A stretch of 64,000 bases of DNA. It comes from Pohlia nutans. Lineage: Eukaryota > Streptophyta > Bryopsida > Bryales > Mniaceae. The notes beneath the pieces were generated by a model that was given only the letters and a program-made list of their open reading frames with translations, was not told the origin of the DNA and ran no database searches. Both the position numbers and the translations under genes were made by a program. Below are positions 48,184 through 60,279 of the stretch, one piece after another. The DNA lies in NCBI GenBank assembly GCA_022496805.1, contig CM040094.1:5603501-5667500 (forward strand), written 5' to 3'. Positions within the stretch are counted from its first letter, which is position 1; the number at the start of each line of letters is the position of its first letter.

Positions 48184-48436
48184 TATCCCCCCCCATCACC
48201 CACATTCCAAAAATGTTCCCATGACCGGAACAATCCGTTCTCTTCACGCAATCCCACGTTCCTAGACGTTCCCCAGGGTGCAAATCCATGGCCACTCCGC
48301 GGCGGACATCGCGGCGTCAATAGGAGCTTCTGCTGTTCTCCCGGCCCTGCACTCAAAAACTTCCCACTCAGTCAAGTTCTCACCCTGGGCGGTTTCCGGT
48401 TGGGGTGCTTGTTTCCTTTTTTTCCTTGCAATTTAA

Positions 48437-49687
48437 CCCCTAAATGCCTAGGCCTATGACCATGGAATCATGTTTTACCTGTTACACCGAATTTGCCACT
48501 ATAAATAAGATAAAAATTCAACTTTTTATTTTTAGTATATGGAACCACGTGTCTACTACAAATTGTGAATTTTTCATAAAATTTGATGAAAATTTGGAAT
48601 TACTATGAATTTTTGAAGTGATTGTAAAGAAAATTCCCTGGGTATGCAACTCTTGTATTATATATAGGGGTCATCGGCATTAAAACAACTCAGAGGACGG
48701 CTTTTGTTAAAATTATATCAAATTAAAAAGACCAAAAAGCTAGGTGAAGACCAATTAAAAGAAAATTAATTGTAGAAAATGCTGAATAGCATACATTTTA
48801 GAAAGAAACTCACAATATATATGAAGAACTGAAACACCTATGCATAGTTTCTAAAAATGCATACAAAGAAGTTGGGTCTAGTTAAAATTAAACTTTCATT
48901 AGAAAGCCCCAAAAGTTGCCTAGCTCGGCCTATGGTACATGTATTAAAAAAACTCATATAATTAGGTTTTCAATGCTATTATTGTCTTCAAAAATATTTG
49001 TTTCATGTACATAAGTACGTTTTTGGATTCCTTGTTAAAAGGGCTACAAGATTATTCTACATTAAAACAAATTATATCCCTTAAGATTGGATTAAAACGC
49101 ATTATAAGTGATTATAATCAGGGCCATATAATATAGAAGTTGCATACCTGGGGAAAATTCCTATCAATTACAAAATATACTCAATTTTTTTGATTTTCTG
49201 AACAAAGAGGTAATTTACAATGAAGAACATTACAGTAGATGAAAATCATCCGTGTTACTATATTTAGAAAATCACTACACTATGGTAATACCCACCAAAC
49301 TTGTAACTCTAATAAAATACTCAATTATCGAATTTTAAAAAAATCAAAGAGGAGTAGTTATTTGACTATGTAAGCTTCATTTTGTTAGTTAAGCTCAAAT
49401 GCAATAACTCTCATTTTCATGGCCTAAATTTAGTTTAAGCAAGAAAAGCATAAAAATCCAAAATACACTACGTGGTGAACCATTTTTATTACTCTTTTTG
49501 TAGTTGGGACCTTATGTAAAATCCCAAAATGACTTGAATTACTTGAATTTAATTTGAAGAGATCTATGGCATGACCAATGAAAACCCTTCACACAAAAAA
49601 ATGGATGGAATTCAACATTCTTTCTTCATCCATCAACTAATTCAAATCATCCAAAAACCATTTTTTGGTCTGCGCGGCTGTTAGGGG
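48437..49687. mobile_element. TTAA-flanked element D (1,251 bp), tentative
   Basis: Starts CCCCTAAATGCC and ends GGCTGTTAGGGG, matching at 10 of 12 positions in inversion, with TTAA outside both ends (48433-48436, 49688-49691). No open frame for a transposase. It could also be two ends of different elements that happen to face each other. Confidence 0.45.
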
Positions 49688-49691
49688 TTAA

Positions 49692-49956
49692 CCCTTTAGT
49701 GCCTAGCAAGCCAGATTATGGTCACTGCAACGTCGGAAATGCAAATAACAGAGAATCCGTGAAGAATTGGAACTTCAGTTCTGAAGTTTAGATTTGCGCA
49801 CATACATTACGCACCTTCCAGAAAAAGTAATTTTCAATTTGGAATTGTACGGTTACTTTCTAATTTAACCCATTCTATTTTTGGTAGTCTCAACCACAGT
49901 GGAAAAACCCACTGAAATCCAGAGCTGTCTGCTACAGTACCCTAGGCACTAAAGGG
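49692..49956. mobile_element. TTAA-flanked miniature element C (265 bp)
   Basis: Starts CCCTTTAGTGCCTAG, ends CTAGGCACTAAAGGG, a perfect 15-bp inverted repeat. TTAA on both sides (49688-49691, 49957-49960). It is the cleanest copy of the subfamily also seen at 2013. Its left TTAA is shared with the right end of element D. Confidence 0.8.
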
Positions 49957-49960
49957 TTAA

Positions 49961-52862
49961 TTCCTTCAATTTGTTTCAAAAAAAAAAAAAAAAAACTTCC
50001 CACTCAGAAAAATTTGTAAATTCTCTCTCTTTTCTTTTTTGTAAACTAGCTACAGGGCTAATATCTCATCTGCTCAGTAGGCTTGGACACGCGCCTGGAA
50101 TTGCGACCAGCTTTCTAAACTTTCTAAAATTTGGATGGCTGTCAGAGTTCGAGCACTGCAACTTGCTACTTGCAGTGACTTTCCAGTACTGAATCGGTAC
50201 GCACGGGCACTGTACCCGGGCCTGTATCACGATCCATACACTGTTCGTACTCACTCATACCAATTTACTGAGTTTAGCACTTTTTTTCTCTACGGATAGT
50301 AAGCAACAGGACGGGTTTAAAGTCACATTTCGTACGAGTGCAGTGACGGAATGAAGGAAGCTAGAAAATAGAAAGACAGGATGAGAAAAGTTAGAAAGTG
50401 AAGATGTTTCCTGGCATTGCCTTTTTTGCATTTTCTGGATTCTTTTGATACGGAGTACGGAGTGGAAGTGGCACTTCAACAAGGGTTATCAAATCCCAAT
50501 CCTGTCTATACTTTTTTTTCTTTTCTTTTAAATTTTTTTTAAACAAACAAAGGGGAACTCTCTATTGCGAGAAGGAGGCAAAATACAAACCCACCCCACC
50601 GAGACCGGCGAGGCTAGTAGACCCTAGGACTGACCATTAATCTCACTAACGTGAAAATGAGTAAAAGAGACTGTAAGGGCCTAGCGGATATTGTGCTCAA
50701 CGGGGACATAAGCGCTCATAACTTTGTTACCGCACCATTTCCTAATAATTCCTGTCTACACTAAGGTTAGGATCTTTACTACCTTTTAATACATAGGATT
50801 CATTGGTGTAGATTTGAATTTTGGAATGGTTGAAACTCCTCAATTTTACACATATTTGTTATTTTAATGAATATGAAGTGATTGTGCATAACCTGTTATA
50901 TTAAATACAAAGATCATCAATATTTCATCCATATCATGTGATGTGGTCACATTTTCATCTACATTTGGTCCTCTAAAACCCACAACTCGACAAACTTCTT
51001 AACAGGGAGTGTTAGAGTGTGAGCTTCTAAGGATGAATCCCCATGGGCCATCCGTGTCCACTCTAGAGTGCAATGCTGACACTCTTCCCCATATCTCCGT
51101 GTACAATTATTGAAAGGAACATGTTGTCAGAGAATGGTCATGCCCGCACTCAATACGGGTTAGCTCAAACCAAAATCCACATTTGTTCCTAAGAGTGGGT
51201 TCACTCTTATTCTTTATTTATATTTCCACCATAAACAATACCGGCAGACTTTGCCAAAAAGTAGGTGCCACCATTTCAAGACTGGCCCACCATGGGAACA
51301 CACAAATATCCTTGAGACCCACTTTTCTTATAAACAGTGCAAAGCTCACCCACTCTCATTGAGAGGGCATGGGTCTCTCATGGGGAGTGACTCTTGGATG
51401 AGACTCTTCTATGTATTGCCTCTCACAATCTATTCTTAGAATCGCCACACTCTCACCAAAACAATTACGTCCCTCTCGCAAATTGAAATCTAAAGGTTCT
51501 ACCGCCACAAAGGATATAAATAAAAAAATCCGGGCATATAGGAAACGTGGACAAATTTCCCACAATTGTAACTTTCCCAAATTAAATATACACTACAATC
51601 ATTCCAAGAAAGTTACAATAAATTGTGAGAATTTTGTCCCACTCCCCATATGAAATCTTACATGGGAATGTCATTATCCCTCCATGTGGCCTTTCAAGGA
51701 GACATGGCCAAAATGCAGAATTTGCTCAAAAGCTTGTTGCAGAAGCACACACAAAAGTTGGCAAACACTCGCACCCTCACACCCCTAATGAGTTTATCAT
51801 CCCTGTTTGTGACAGGATTCATCCGTATTGCATTGCATGAATCCTTCAAGAACTTCTGAATGAGTTTATCATCCCTATTTATAACAAGATTCATCTTTTG
51901 CATTGCAATTTGAATCCTTCAAGTGAGAACTTCCGAGTAACTTATTGTTCATGTTTGCAACTAACTGGATTGATCTCTGTGTGTGCTGATTGCGTGTGAT
52001 CGAAATGAACGATGAGACCCGGCCAGTTGAAGTACTAAGTGATGCAATTAATGATCAGATGATCAAAGAAGAGAAAGACTCGGAGGAATTCTCATTAGTT
52101 TCCATGTTACGTCGGAAGCCATGTGAGATTCTGAGATTCGCAAGTCCAGATTTGCGGAACAGGCGCGGCGGGCGAGCTGACGGAGGCGTCATCGACGTCG
52201 GCAGATGACTCGGAGAACGCCGTTTCAAACAAGTGCCTCCACCATCCGATCAGGGGGGAAGTCCCAGTTGCAGTGATCGAGCCACTATATGCAGGGATCA
52301 GATAACTTCAGTGATTTCATTTTATCAGGAGACAGTTTAGCATTTTCTTATGCTTTCCGGGGGTTGAATAGCAACTCAATCCACCGAGCTAGGCACCCTG
52401 GACGCTATTTTCATATAATTTATACATATATAGATGTAATATCAGGGTAATACACTTGTTACTTAGGTGAGCACTCAAACTTCATAACTATTTAGAGTGA
52501 AAAAATAAGAGTATATTAAAGCAAAATAGATAGATAGGTAGAAACTCCGGCCCCTTTAGGGGCCGGCGTGAATGAAGTGTCCGTTCGTAATGCCAATAAT
52601 CCGATGCCCACCAGACAAGGGGAAATTGGGACAATACTACTCTCCCCTTTCGAGAATGAACACTATTTAAAGCAAAACACATGGTATCTTGTTCAAACAC
52701 AACTTCTCTTTTAGAATAACTCTAACACCTGATACCTAAGTTTAAAGAGGCTACATATCTGTTGGGGAGTCTGGCTATAATTCCTTTTATCTTTTCAAAA
52801 AAAATTTGGTTTAAAGAGGCTGTACACACCTCGACTCCAGCAGTAAGGAATGATCTGACTTA
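49961..52862. other. Spacer with minor repeats, no supported gene
   Basis: Contains a tandem duplication of about 75 bp at 51786-51930 (AATGAGTTTATCATCCCT ... GAATCCTTCAAG). An open frame at 51990-52208 rich in charged residues has no recognisable domain. The 50-bp repeat seen at 8469 recurs at 52577-52620. Confidence 0.45.
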
Positions 52863-52981
52863 GGGCCTCTTTGCACTAGAGGCGAGAACGCATCAGGATA
52901 GAAATTTCAGCCAATGGGAGGTTTAGAAACTGAGAAGATAAATTTCTCATTGGCTGAAATTTCTCTCCTTTAAAGAGGCCC
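52863..52981. mobile_element. PIF/Harbinger-type MITE, TTA target (119 bp)
   Basis: Starts GGGCCTCTTTGCACTAGAGG, ends TTTAAAGAGGCCC, TTA outside both ends (52860-52862, 52982-52984). The interior folds back around CAGCCAATGGGAGG and its near-complement. It is a short relative of the element at 42798. Confidence 0.7.
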
Positions 52982-53229
52982 TTAAGGATTCCTTTTTATT
53001 TTTCAAAAATGTTTTGTATCAAGTAGCCAGTCCAAATTTTACGTTGCAATTTGGCTAAATTAGCAACAAAAATCACTGGATAACTTGGATGTATCAGGCA
53101 ACTCAAGGTAAAAACCAAGTTAAATTCAGGTCCCACCTCCCCTCGGCCCCGCCCTTTTCTCCAACCTCCGATTCCGCCGCAACGGCGGTTGCCACCAGCA
53201 CCTGCACAAGGGACGGATCCACGCGACGC

Positions 53230-53959
53230 GGGAGCTATAACCCACTTTGAACACCCCGGTTCCTGTTATCGCCACAGTGCCATCACCGAGTTGCCTCCAG
53301 CTGCAGCACCAATCGCTTCCTCATGAGAGTATCTCACGTTTCTTGTTTCTAGACATCGCCGACCCCCAGATCCAGCTGCTTCGTGTAAGTCATTCATCTC
53401 TCTTTGCAAGCAATTCTCCTGCAAGTTTTGGTTCTCTCTAGAATTCGAGGCTGCTCTTGCATTCCACCACCGAACCGGAACGATTTTTCACCAGGGATAC
53501 GGATTCACAGTTTCGGAATTCAAACAGGAATGGACACATTGAAAATGGACGTAGTTTGTGCGCAATGCAGACCACTTGGTTTCGATACTGAAGTATTCTA
53601 CATTGTCTAGAAACTACTCAGTGGTTTCAATACTGAAATAGTCTAGATTGTCTAGAATCCATATTTCTTGTCCACTCAGACCTCTTGTTTCGATACAGAT
53701 ACACGATATTGTCTAGAAATGCAGTAGTGTTGTGCTCTTGAATCTGCTCATTGTACTGTATGGACTTACTGGGTTTTTTTCGTCTCTTTTAAGAAACGTA
53801 CAACATTGTTTATGTGGTATCTGAGCTTGTGAAAAGTTGGATCTCGGTGAAAAGTTAGGAGATTTAGAATATTTGAGCTTGGAGGATATATAGTGGTGTA
53901 GATCTACACTAGCTTCGTGGCTCTGTAATGACTTTCGTTTTGGGATTTGCAGGTACGTT
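53230..53959 (+). promoter_or_regulatory. Expansin leader exon and repeat-bearing leader intron
   Basis: Probable 5' untranslated exon up to about 53382, with donor CTTCGT|GTAAGT, then an intron ending GGGATTTGCAG at 53952, a few bases before the ATG. The intron includes GTGCTCTTGAATCTGCTC at 53731 and TTCTTGTCCACTCAGAC at about 53667, both repeated inside the coding intron of the same gene. Confidence 0.5.
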
Positions 53960-55617
53960 ATGAAGATGGGCGCGACATCCGGAATGAGACTGGCGGTGCT
54001 GGTGCTGGTGCTGAGCTTAGCGACGGTGGCGCGCGCGCAGTGGTACGGGGATGGCCACATTACGTTCTACGGCTCGCCGAACGGGCAAGGGACGCAAGCG
54101 GGCGCTTGCGGCTACCAGAACACGTACGCGCTGGGCTACGGCTCCATGACTGCCGCTCTGAGCTCCACTCTGTTCCAGGGCGGCGCGGCGTGCGGCGCTT
54201 GCTTCCAGCTGAAATGCAGACCCGCCGACCTGCGTCAACGCGGTGCCCGCAACTGGTGCTGGAGTTACGCCAAGACCATCACCGTCACCGCTACCAACCT
54301 CTGCCCCCCGGGCTCCACTGGCGGCTGGTGCAACCAGCGCGCCCACTTCGACTTGCCCATGCCCGCTTTCTTAGCGCTCGCTAGAAGGGAAGGAGGTGTC
54401 GCCCCTGTCTACTACCGCAGGTAACAAAAATCACTAATCCCAGTACGTTTTCCTGTTACATAATTACTAAATGAATTGCACTCGTATCCGGATTAGTTGC
54501 GTTAAAAATAACAAGCTTTTTGATATTGAATCTTGATTTCTTGTCCACTCAGACATGATATAGTCTAAGATCTAGACACTAGAAATGTAAAAGTGTTGTG
54601 CTCTTGAATCTGCTCGTTGAATTGTATGGCTTTTCAGTCTCCTTTAAGAACTTGTCTATAGCATTATTCGGCATCTGGACCTGTTATGTGTCTGGAACGT
54701 GTCATAAGTTGACACGACTTTGTCTGAAATATGGACACTAGAAATGTAGTAGTGCTGTGCCCTTGAATCTTCTCGTTGCTTTGTATGGTTTTTAAGTCTC
54801 TTTTTAAGAAATTTATTGCAATATGTGCTATCTGAACCTGTCATGTCTGAAACGTGTTATGGACGAAAATCTAGACGTGTAGAAGTGTAGTAGTGTCGTG
54901 CTCTTGACTCTGCTCGTTGCATTGTATGGTTTTTTAGTGTCCTTTCAGAAGTCTATAGCATTATGTGGTATCTGAACCTGTTATGTGTCTTGAGCGTGTT
55001 ATGCACACTGAAGTTAACACGGCATTGTCTGAAACATAGACACTAGAAATTTAGTGTCGTGCTCTTGAATGTGCTCGATGCACTGTATTGTTTTTTTAGT
55101 CTCCTTTAAGAAGTCTATAGCATTATGTGGTATCTGAATCTGTTATGTGTCTGGAACGTGTTATGGCTTATTGAAGTTGACACGACATTGTCTGAAACAT
55201 AGGCACTAGAAATTTAGTGTTGTGCTCTTGAATCTGCTCGTTGCATTACATGGTTTTGTAGTCTCCTTTAAGCAATATGTCGGTATCTGAACTTGTGGAG
55301 AATGGAATGGCAGGGTGAGATGTGCGAAGAGGGGAGGAGTGCGCTTCACCGTAGGAGGCAACCCGTGGTTTCTGATGGTTTTGATCCACAACGTGGGTGG
55401 AGCGGGTGACATTAGGGCGGCGAAGATCAAGGGACAATACTCAGGCTGGGTGTCCATGTACCGCAACTGGGGTGCACTCTGGACCTGCACAACGAAGCTA
55501 TCCGGACCCTTGTCATTCATGTTGACCACCAGTGACGGCCGGACGCTCACCTCCTACAACGCCGTCGGCCGGAACTGGCGCTTCGGCCAAACTTGGGAAG
55601 GCCGGAATTTTTACTGA
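53960..55617 (+). CDS. Alpha-expansin
   Basis: Two coding exons, 53960-54420 and 55314-55617, with CGCAG|GTAAC donor and GGCAG|GG acceptor, give 254 residues, the usual expansin size. Expansins loosen plant cell walls without hydrolysis, in the apoplast. A signal peptide covers residues 1 to about 26 (ending ARA, mature start QWYGDGHITFYG). The double-psi beta-barrel domain follows, with GACGYQNTYALGYG, TAALSS and CGACFQLKC, then GGWCNQRAHFDLP. The HFD aspartate of the domain and the tryptophans of the C-terminal carbohydrate-binding domain (SGWVSMYRNWG, FGQTWEGRNF) are present. The NVGGAGD and TTSDGR motifs are alpha-class marks. The usual GTMGGACGYGN reads GTQAGACGYQN, a small divergence. 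Both exons are GC-rich in AT-rich surroundings. The 893-bp intron is full of tandem repeats. Confidence 0.93.
54537..55262. repeat. Tandem repeats of about 160 bp in expansin intron
   Basis: About five units. The marker GTGCTCTTGAATCTGCTCG (with changes) starts near 54598, 54757, 54898, 55059 and 55221, giving spacings of about 159, 141, 161 and 162 bp. Each unit also has TAGCATTATGTGGTATCTGA and TTGTCTGAAACATAGACACT-like blocks. Another partial unit lies in the leader intron. Confidence 0.8.
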
Positions 55618-57897
55618 TCGCCATAATTGATCGATGAAAAAACACCTGATTCATTGATCAACACTGGAATCGCCGCTTAAGTGGTGGTTTTCTAGTGACT
55701 GGAGATCTGGGTAGTAACACTATTTATCTAATAAATGATGACCTGATTCTTTTCTTTGATTGGACCGATATAAATTTATTTTTTCTGCTTTTGAGCCGCA
55801 GGGCTTTACCTTGAATCGATGTCAGTAGGGCAAAATAAATCATTACTGGCTGGATAGTTGAATTGTGCAGAGCGTAATGCGCCGGAACAAGGCGGAGCCG
55901 CACTGTAGCTTGTAACCGTAAGATGTTACGCGTGACGGGTGAAATATTATAAAACATCTTATGATTTCCTCTGCTTTGCGAGGTGATGACCTTCTGGCCA
56001 CCCCAATATCTCGTCCTTGTATGAATGCTCCACATTATATATAACCATTCGAAACATCACGCATTTCTAAATATGTGCAAACTCGGCGTGGTGCGAGTCA
56101 TTTGGGATCCATCTTTTGAGGATTGAATTCACCTTTCCATTTGTATTTTTTTCTGTGTCCTTTTTCTTTGCCTTGCAGTAAAGGGTTCCCCTTATTTGTG
56201 TCAAAAAAATAAAAATAAAATCACCTTCCATGTGTAGAGATGTAAGGTAAGTCTGTGACAGAGTGTCAGGAAGAGGAGGTTCATGTGCGTCATGGAGGGC
56301 AGGGGGCTCCGAGCTTCCATGTTTCCTGTGTGGCCAGATATTACAGTCCAAAGACGTTGCAGCGGTGCGGGGAAAATGGGATAGTAAGATCTGGCATGTG
56401 CAGGAGGGGACATTTGTTCCATTTTGAGGTGGAGGGACCGAGGGAGAAGCGGCACTTTCTGTTTTCGGAAATGAGACACCCTTTCAGTAATCTGTAGCAC
56501 AGTGCTGCAGGTTCTCCGAATGCCACGCAGTATATCGTCTACCAAAAAAGTGGATGAATTTTTTTAAATATACTGTCCACCCTCCCTATAATGACACTCT
56601 TTAATGTGAGGATAATATTATTGTTTCAAGCAATAGAGTTGTCCGCAAAGTGCTCTACAGTTGGGTGACTGGACCGCACATTGTGAAAAGAGAGGTTGAG
56701 AAGACAATAAAAGTAGATATGTCAGATGCTGTAAATGAACTAGAGGTATGAAGTTTGAAGGCACCAAAAACGGTGCCCAAAAACTTCCCAACCTCAGTTT
56801 CTATTCTCGTGAATGCTCTGTCACATGGGCTTCCTTGGCTTGACACGTATCTACATGGAGTGAGTCTTTAGAGTGGGTCTATTCACTGAAATAGAAAAAC
56901 CAGTAACTACGGTTGATTGTCCTAAAACCACCAACTTAAGCAATCTGACCTATTTTTGGCAGTGCTAAATTCTAACAAAAAATATGACCACATTCAAAAT
57001 AGGTTTTGATGAGGATTCCAAAAAATTGCAACATCTAATTCGCATTTGTCAATTATATACAAAATTCCAAAGTGGAAAGTAACTTGTGACCCATACATCA
57101 CATACAATTTCCTAAATTCACACTTTGTTGTTCTTAAATTCCGCTCATGAGCTAACCCAAAACCGTACTGCCATCCACCAAAAACAAGCCATTTTGGGGG
57201 AGTGGTGGTTTTAGGCAGCATACCTTATACTGACGAGTTGAAGTACACTCATTACCTTCTGAATTAAGGTACAGACACAAATAGAATATTATTATTATTA
57301 TTATCCTGAATTAAGTTATAGCACTTCAATTGTTTATTATTGAGACTTTGGAAGTATATGCAAGTGTGAGCCATACAGGCGCCCACCATCACCCAAAACC
57401 GCACTGCCATCCACCAAAAATTGACAGCAGTCCCACAAATTATGGAATTCAGCCCCAGCAGTGGCGGTTATAGGTGAAGTCAAACGAACCATTTTGGGGG
57501 GTGTGGTGGTTTTAGGGCAGCATACCTTAACAGCCCCTGACAGCCCACCACGGGCCAATTTTCGTATACTCAAGAAATTGCCAAAGTAAGGCTCTGAAAG
57601 CCGATGAGTTTGCGGAAAACTCTAATATACATGCGACTATGGACCATGTTTGCCACCTTGAAGATAGGGCTTTCCAAACATGTCAAATAGAACTCTAAGG
57701 TAGAGTGAGGTACCTAAAATCACCACAAACCTAAAACCACTCACCTTTACACCCTTCATTTTAGGGAGGAAATGTAAGTTGAGCAATTAATGCACAAGTC
57801 ATGTAATGAAAACCTACATTTCCTTCTTAAAATGAAAGAGGGGTGTAGAAGTTGATGATTGTAAGGGTTGTGGTGGTTTAAGGTTCCTCTACCTTAA
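55618..57897. other. Spacer with a direct repeat, no supported gene
   Basis: 57155-57228 and 57391-57530 share CACTGCCATCCACCAAAAA-like, CCATTTTGGGGG and GGTGGTTTTAGG...CAGCATACCTTA blocks; the second copy has about 60 bp more in its middle. No coding exon is recognised. Confidence 0.45.
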
Positions 57898-58451
57898 CCC
57901 CTTAAATGCTCTCACCCTTTTCCGAAGGTGTCTTATAAAATGCAATTAAGAGGGATATATTTTCAACTTGATAAATGAATAAAAGTTGTACATTATGATT
58001 TTTAGATTCTATTCATACGGTTAGATTTGCGACTATTATCACCAATATTTGTGTATAAATTTTCAAACTTAAAATTTAGAGCTCTTTTATAATATGATTA
58101 CGAATAAGATATTGACAAGTTAATAATGAATTTTTTTGGGATGGGTTGAAATGTAATACTCTAAGTGTATTGATTTTTGAAGAATTTTTGGTTGCTTAAT
58201 TTTAGTAGTTGTTTTTTCAAGAGGACTTTTAGACTAAGATCTTCGAAATTTTGGGTGAAACACTACAACATGAAATGAGACATAAAATTTTCCCAAACCA
58301 TCTCCTTTCTAATCGGATCACACATGCACAAAGCTAACTTCCCATAAAAGTTTCAATAAAAAATTCACATTGCAAAAAGTGCATGATGGATGAAAAACCG
58401 GAGTTCAAATTTGTACATCATGCAAAATATGCATGGTTGGGCGGTTAGGGG
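57898..58451. mobile_element. TTAA-flanked miniature element F (554 bp)
   Basis: Starts CCCCTTAAATGC, ends GCGGTTAGGGG, TTAA outside both ends (57894-57897, 58452-58455). Its interior matches the element at 43621, including GTACATCATGCAAAATATGC and ATGGTTGGGC close to the right end. Terminal inversion is short (about seven to eight bases), so the family match is the stronger evidence. Confidence 0.7.
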
Positions 58452-58455
58452 TTAA

Positions 58456-60279
58456 TAAAAAAGAGATGCTCACGCAAGTAATGTCCAATTCCGTGTATGC
58501 ATAGTGATTTTCCCAGGGCATGTCATTTAGTATCATCTCACATTTTGTATTTTCACATATACATTACATCTCATTTCATGTTGTAGTGATTCACCCAAAA
58601 TTTTGAAGCTTTCAGTGTAAAAGTGCTTTTAAAAAAGTCAACTCATAAATCAAGCAATAAAAAAATATCCACAGCTAGACGACATGAAACACTTTAATTC
58701 AAGTTCAAATTTTTAATTGAATGAATTTATTTCCTTATATTATGCTTTGTGCCACAAATTACCAAAAATTAGCATTTGCTAGCATTGTAGTACAAAATAA
58801 ATAATATTTGTAATAGTTCATATTAATCATTTCAAATAACACATATCTAAAAGTACTTCATATCAAAAATTGGTACCAAAATGACATCATTGGATATTTT
58901 GAACTAATGTTTTAGATGTCTTTTAGCAGTTGGAACAAATTTTGATTTCTATACAAAAAGTCTCTTTTAAAATCTTTAAACCTCTTCAATTTTTATGTGA
59001 ATTTTTTAGTGTACTGCATAAGTGTAGGAAATCAAAACCACATCCGGTCGATTCATTTTTTATTTTGATTTAAAGAAAGACTTATTCAAAGTTGCCTTAG
59101 AGAATGATTTTAGAGTTTAAAAGGCGTTTCGGGGTACCCCAATTAGACCATTGCCTCTAGGAGTGAGGACACTGTTAGGAATTAACTCCAATACAACATT
59201 GTTTTCAAAGATTCGTTATAAAATGTTTGATAAAAAACAAAAATGGAATTGACGTACAAAGAAAAGTTGTAAATGTCAATGTAAAGATCACATCTATACG
59301 GTTGAATTCATTATTTTTTTAATTGATGTTTTAATGAATGTTGCAAACTTTTCTCTTGAAATTCAATTAAGAATCCCAAATTAACACTATATATATTGTA
59401 ATCAAATTGGAATAACATGCAATACTAGATAGTATAGTTTCCATTATTTGATTGTACTTATTTTGAAAAATCATCTTTGAGGTCTCACTTTCTGAACTAA
59501 GAATGAAATTTGACATAAACCAATTGTGTTATTTTTCAAAAAATCACAATATCTTATTTTGAAGATCTATACCGTCCAAATGATAGTCAACTAGTACTAG
59601 AACCAACCGAAGCAAAATTTGGATGGATGAAAAATGTATTAATAGGATGTAGGGTTGAGAAAAGTTGCAATCTATTCATCGTTCATTTTATGAACACAAG
59701 CGCGTCAAAGGGTTAAAGGTTATGCCTCGGGAGTACCAAAGAATTGTGACCACATTCTTTGTTACTAATTACATGAATCACTTACTATAAATGACACCTT
59801 GTGATAAGCAACAACATGAACCACCTATTGTATCATGTCAAATGGCATGTTAACCTTTATTCATACGGAGTTAACACTAGAGGGAATAGGAAAGTTTAAA
59901 AATTAACACATTAAACATTACTAATGTAATATTTAAGGGAGTACCAAAAAGTTAACTACTAAACATGAGTTAACCTATAAAGAGGTTTGACTGTACAAAC
60001 ATCTGACACAAAAAGTCATTCACATTTGGTATGTCATGTCTAGAAGAATGTGATGGAACTCACCAAAGCCTTCATAAGCTTTTCATTTACCTTGGTTTCT
60101 TGTACACAACACTCTTATTAGCTCTAAAATCTACTTTACTGTGACCTCCACCAACAGTGACTGCTTCTCACGGAAACATTCACACAAATTCAACACTACT
60201 AGCAAAGGTGTCGCTTCTCACTAAAAATAGTGTCAGAGTTTCCTGTACACACTTGTCCTACGTGATGAATTGCACTCAC
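58456..60279. other. AT-rich spacer; possible further exons of the kinase gene
   Basis: No clear coding exon was found, although the minus-strand kinase gene whose exons end at 60280 should continue here. TCAAAGGGTTAA at about 59706 resembles an isolated right end of a TTAA element. Confidence 0.4.

Noticed and set aside
54017..54346. Minus-strand 109-residue frame inside the expansin exon
   Set aside because: Shadow of the GC-rich expansin exon; low-complexity Ala/Gly/Arg content and no homology.
59700..59716. Right end of another TTAA element (TCAAAGGG followed by TTAA)
   Set aside because: No left end with matching sequence was found within 2 kb upstream, so it was not counted in the family.
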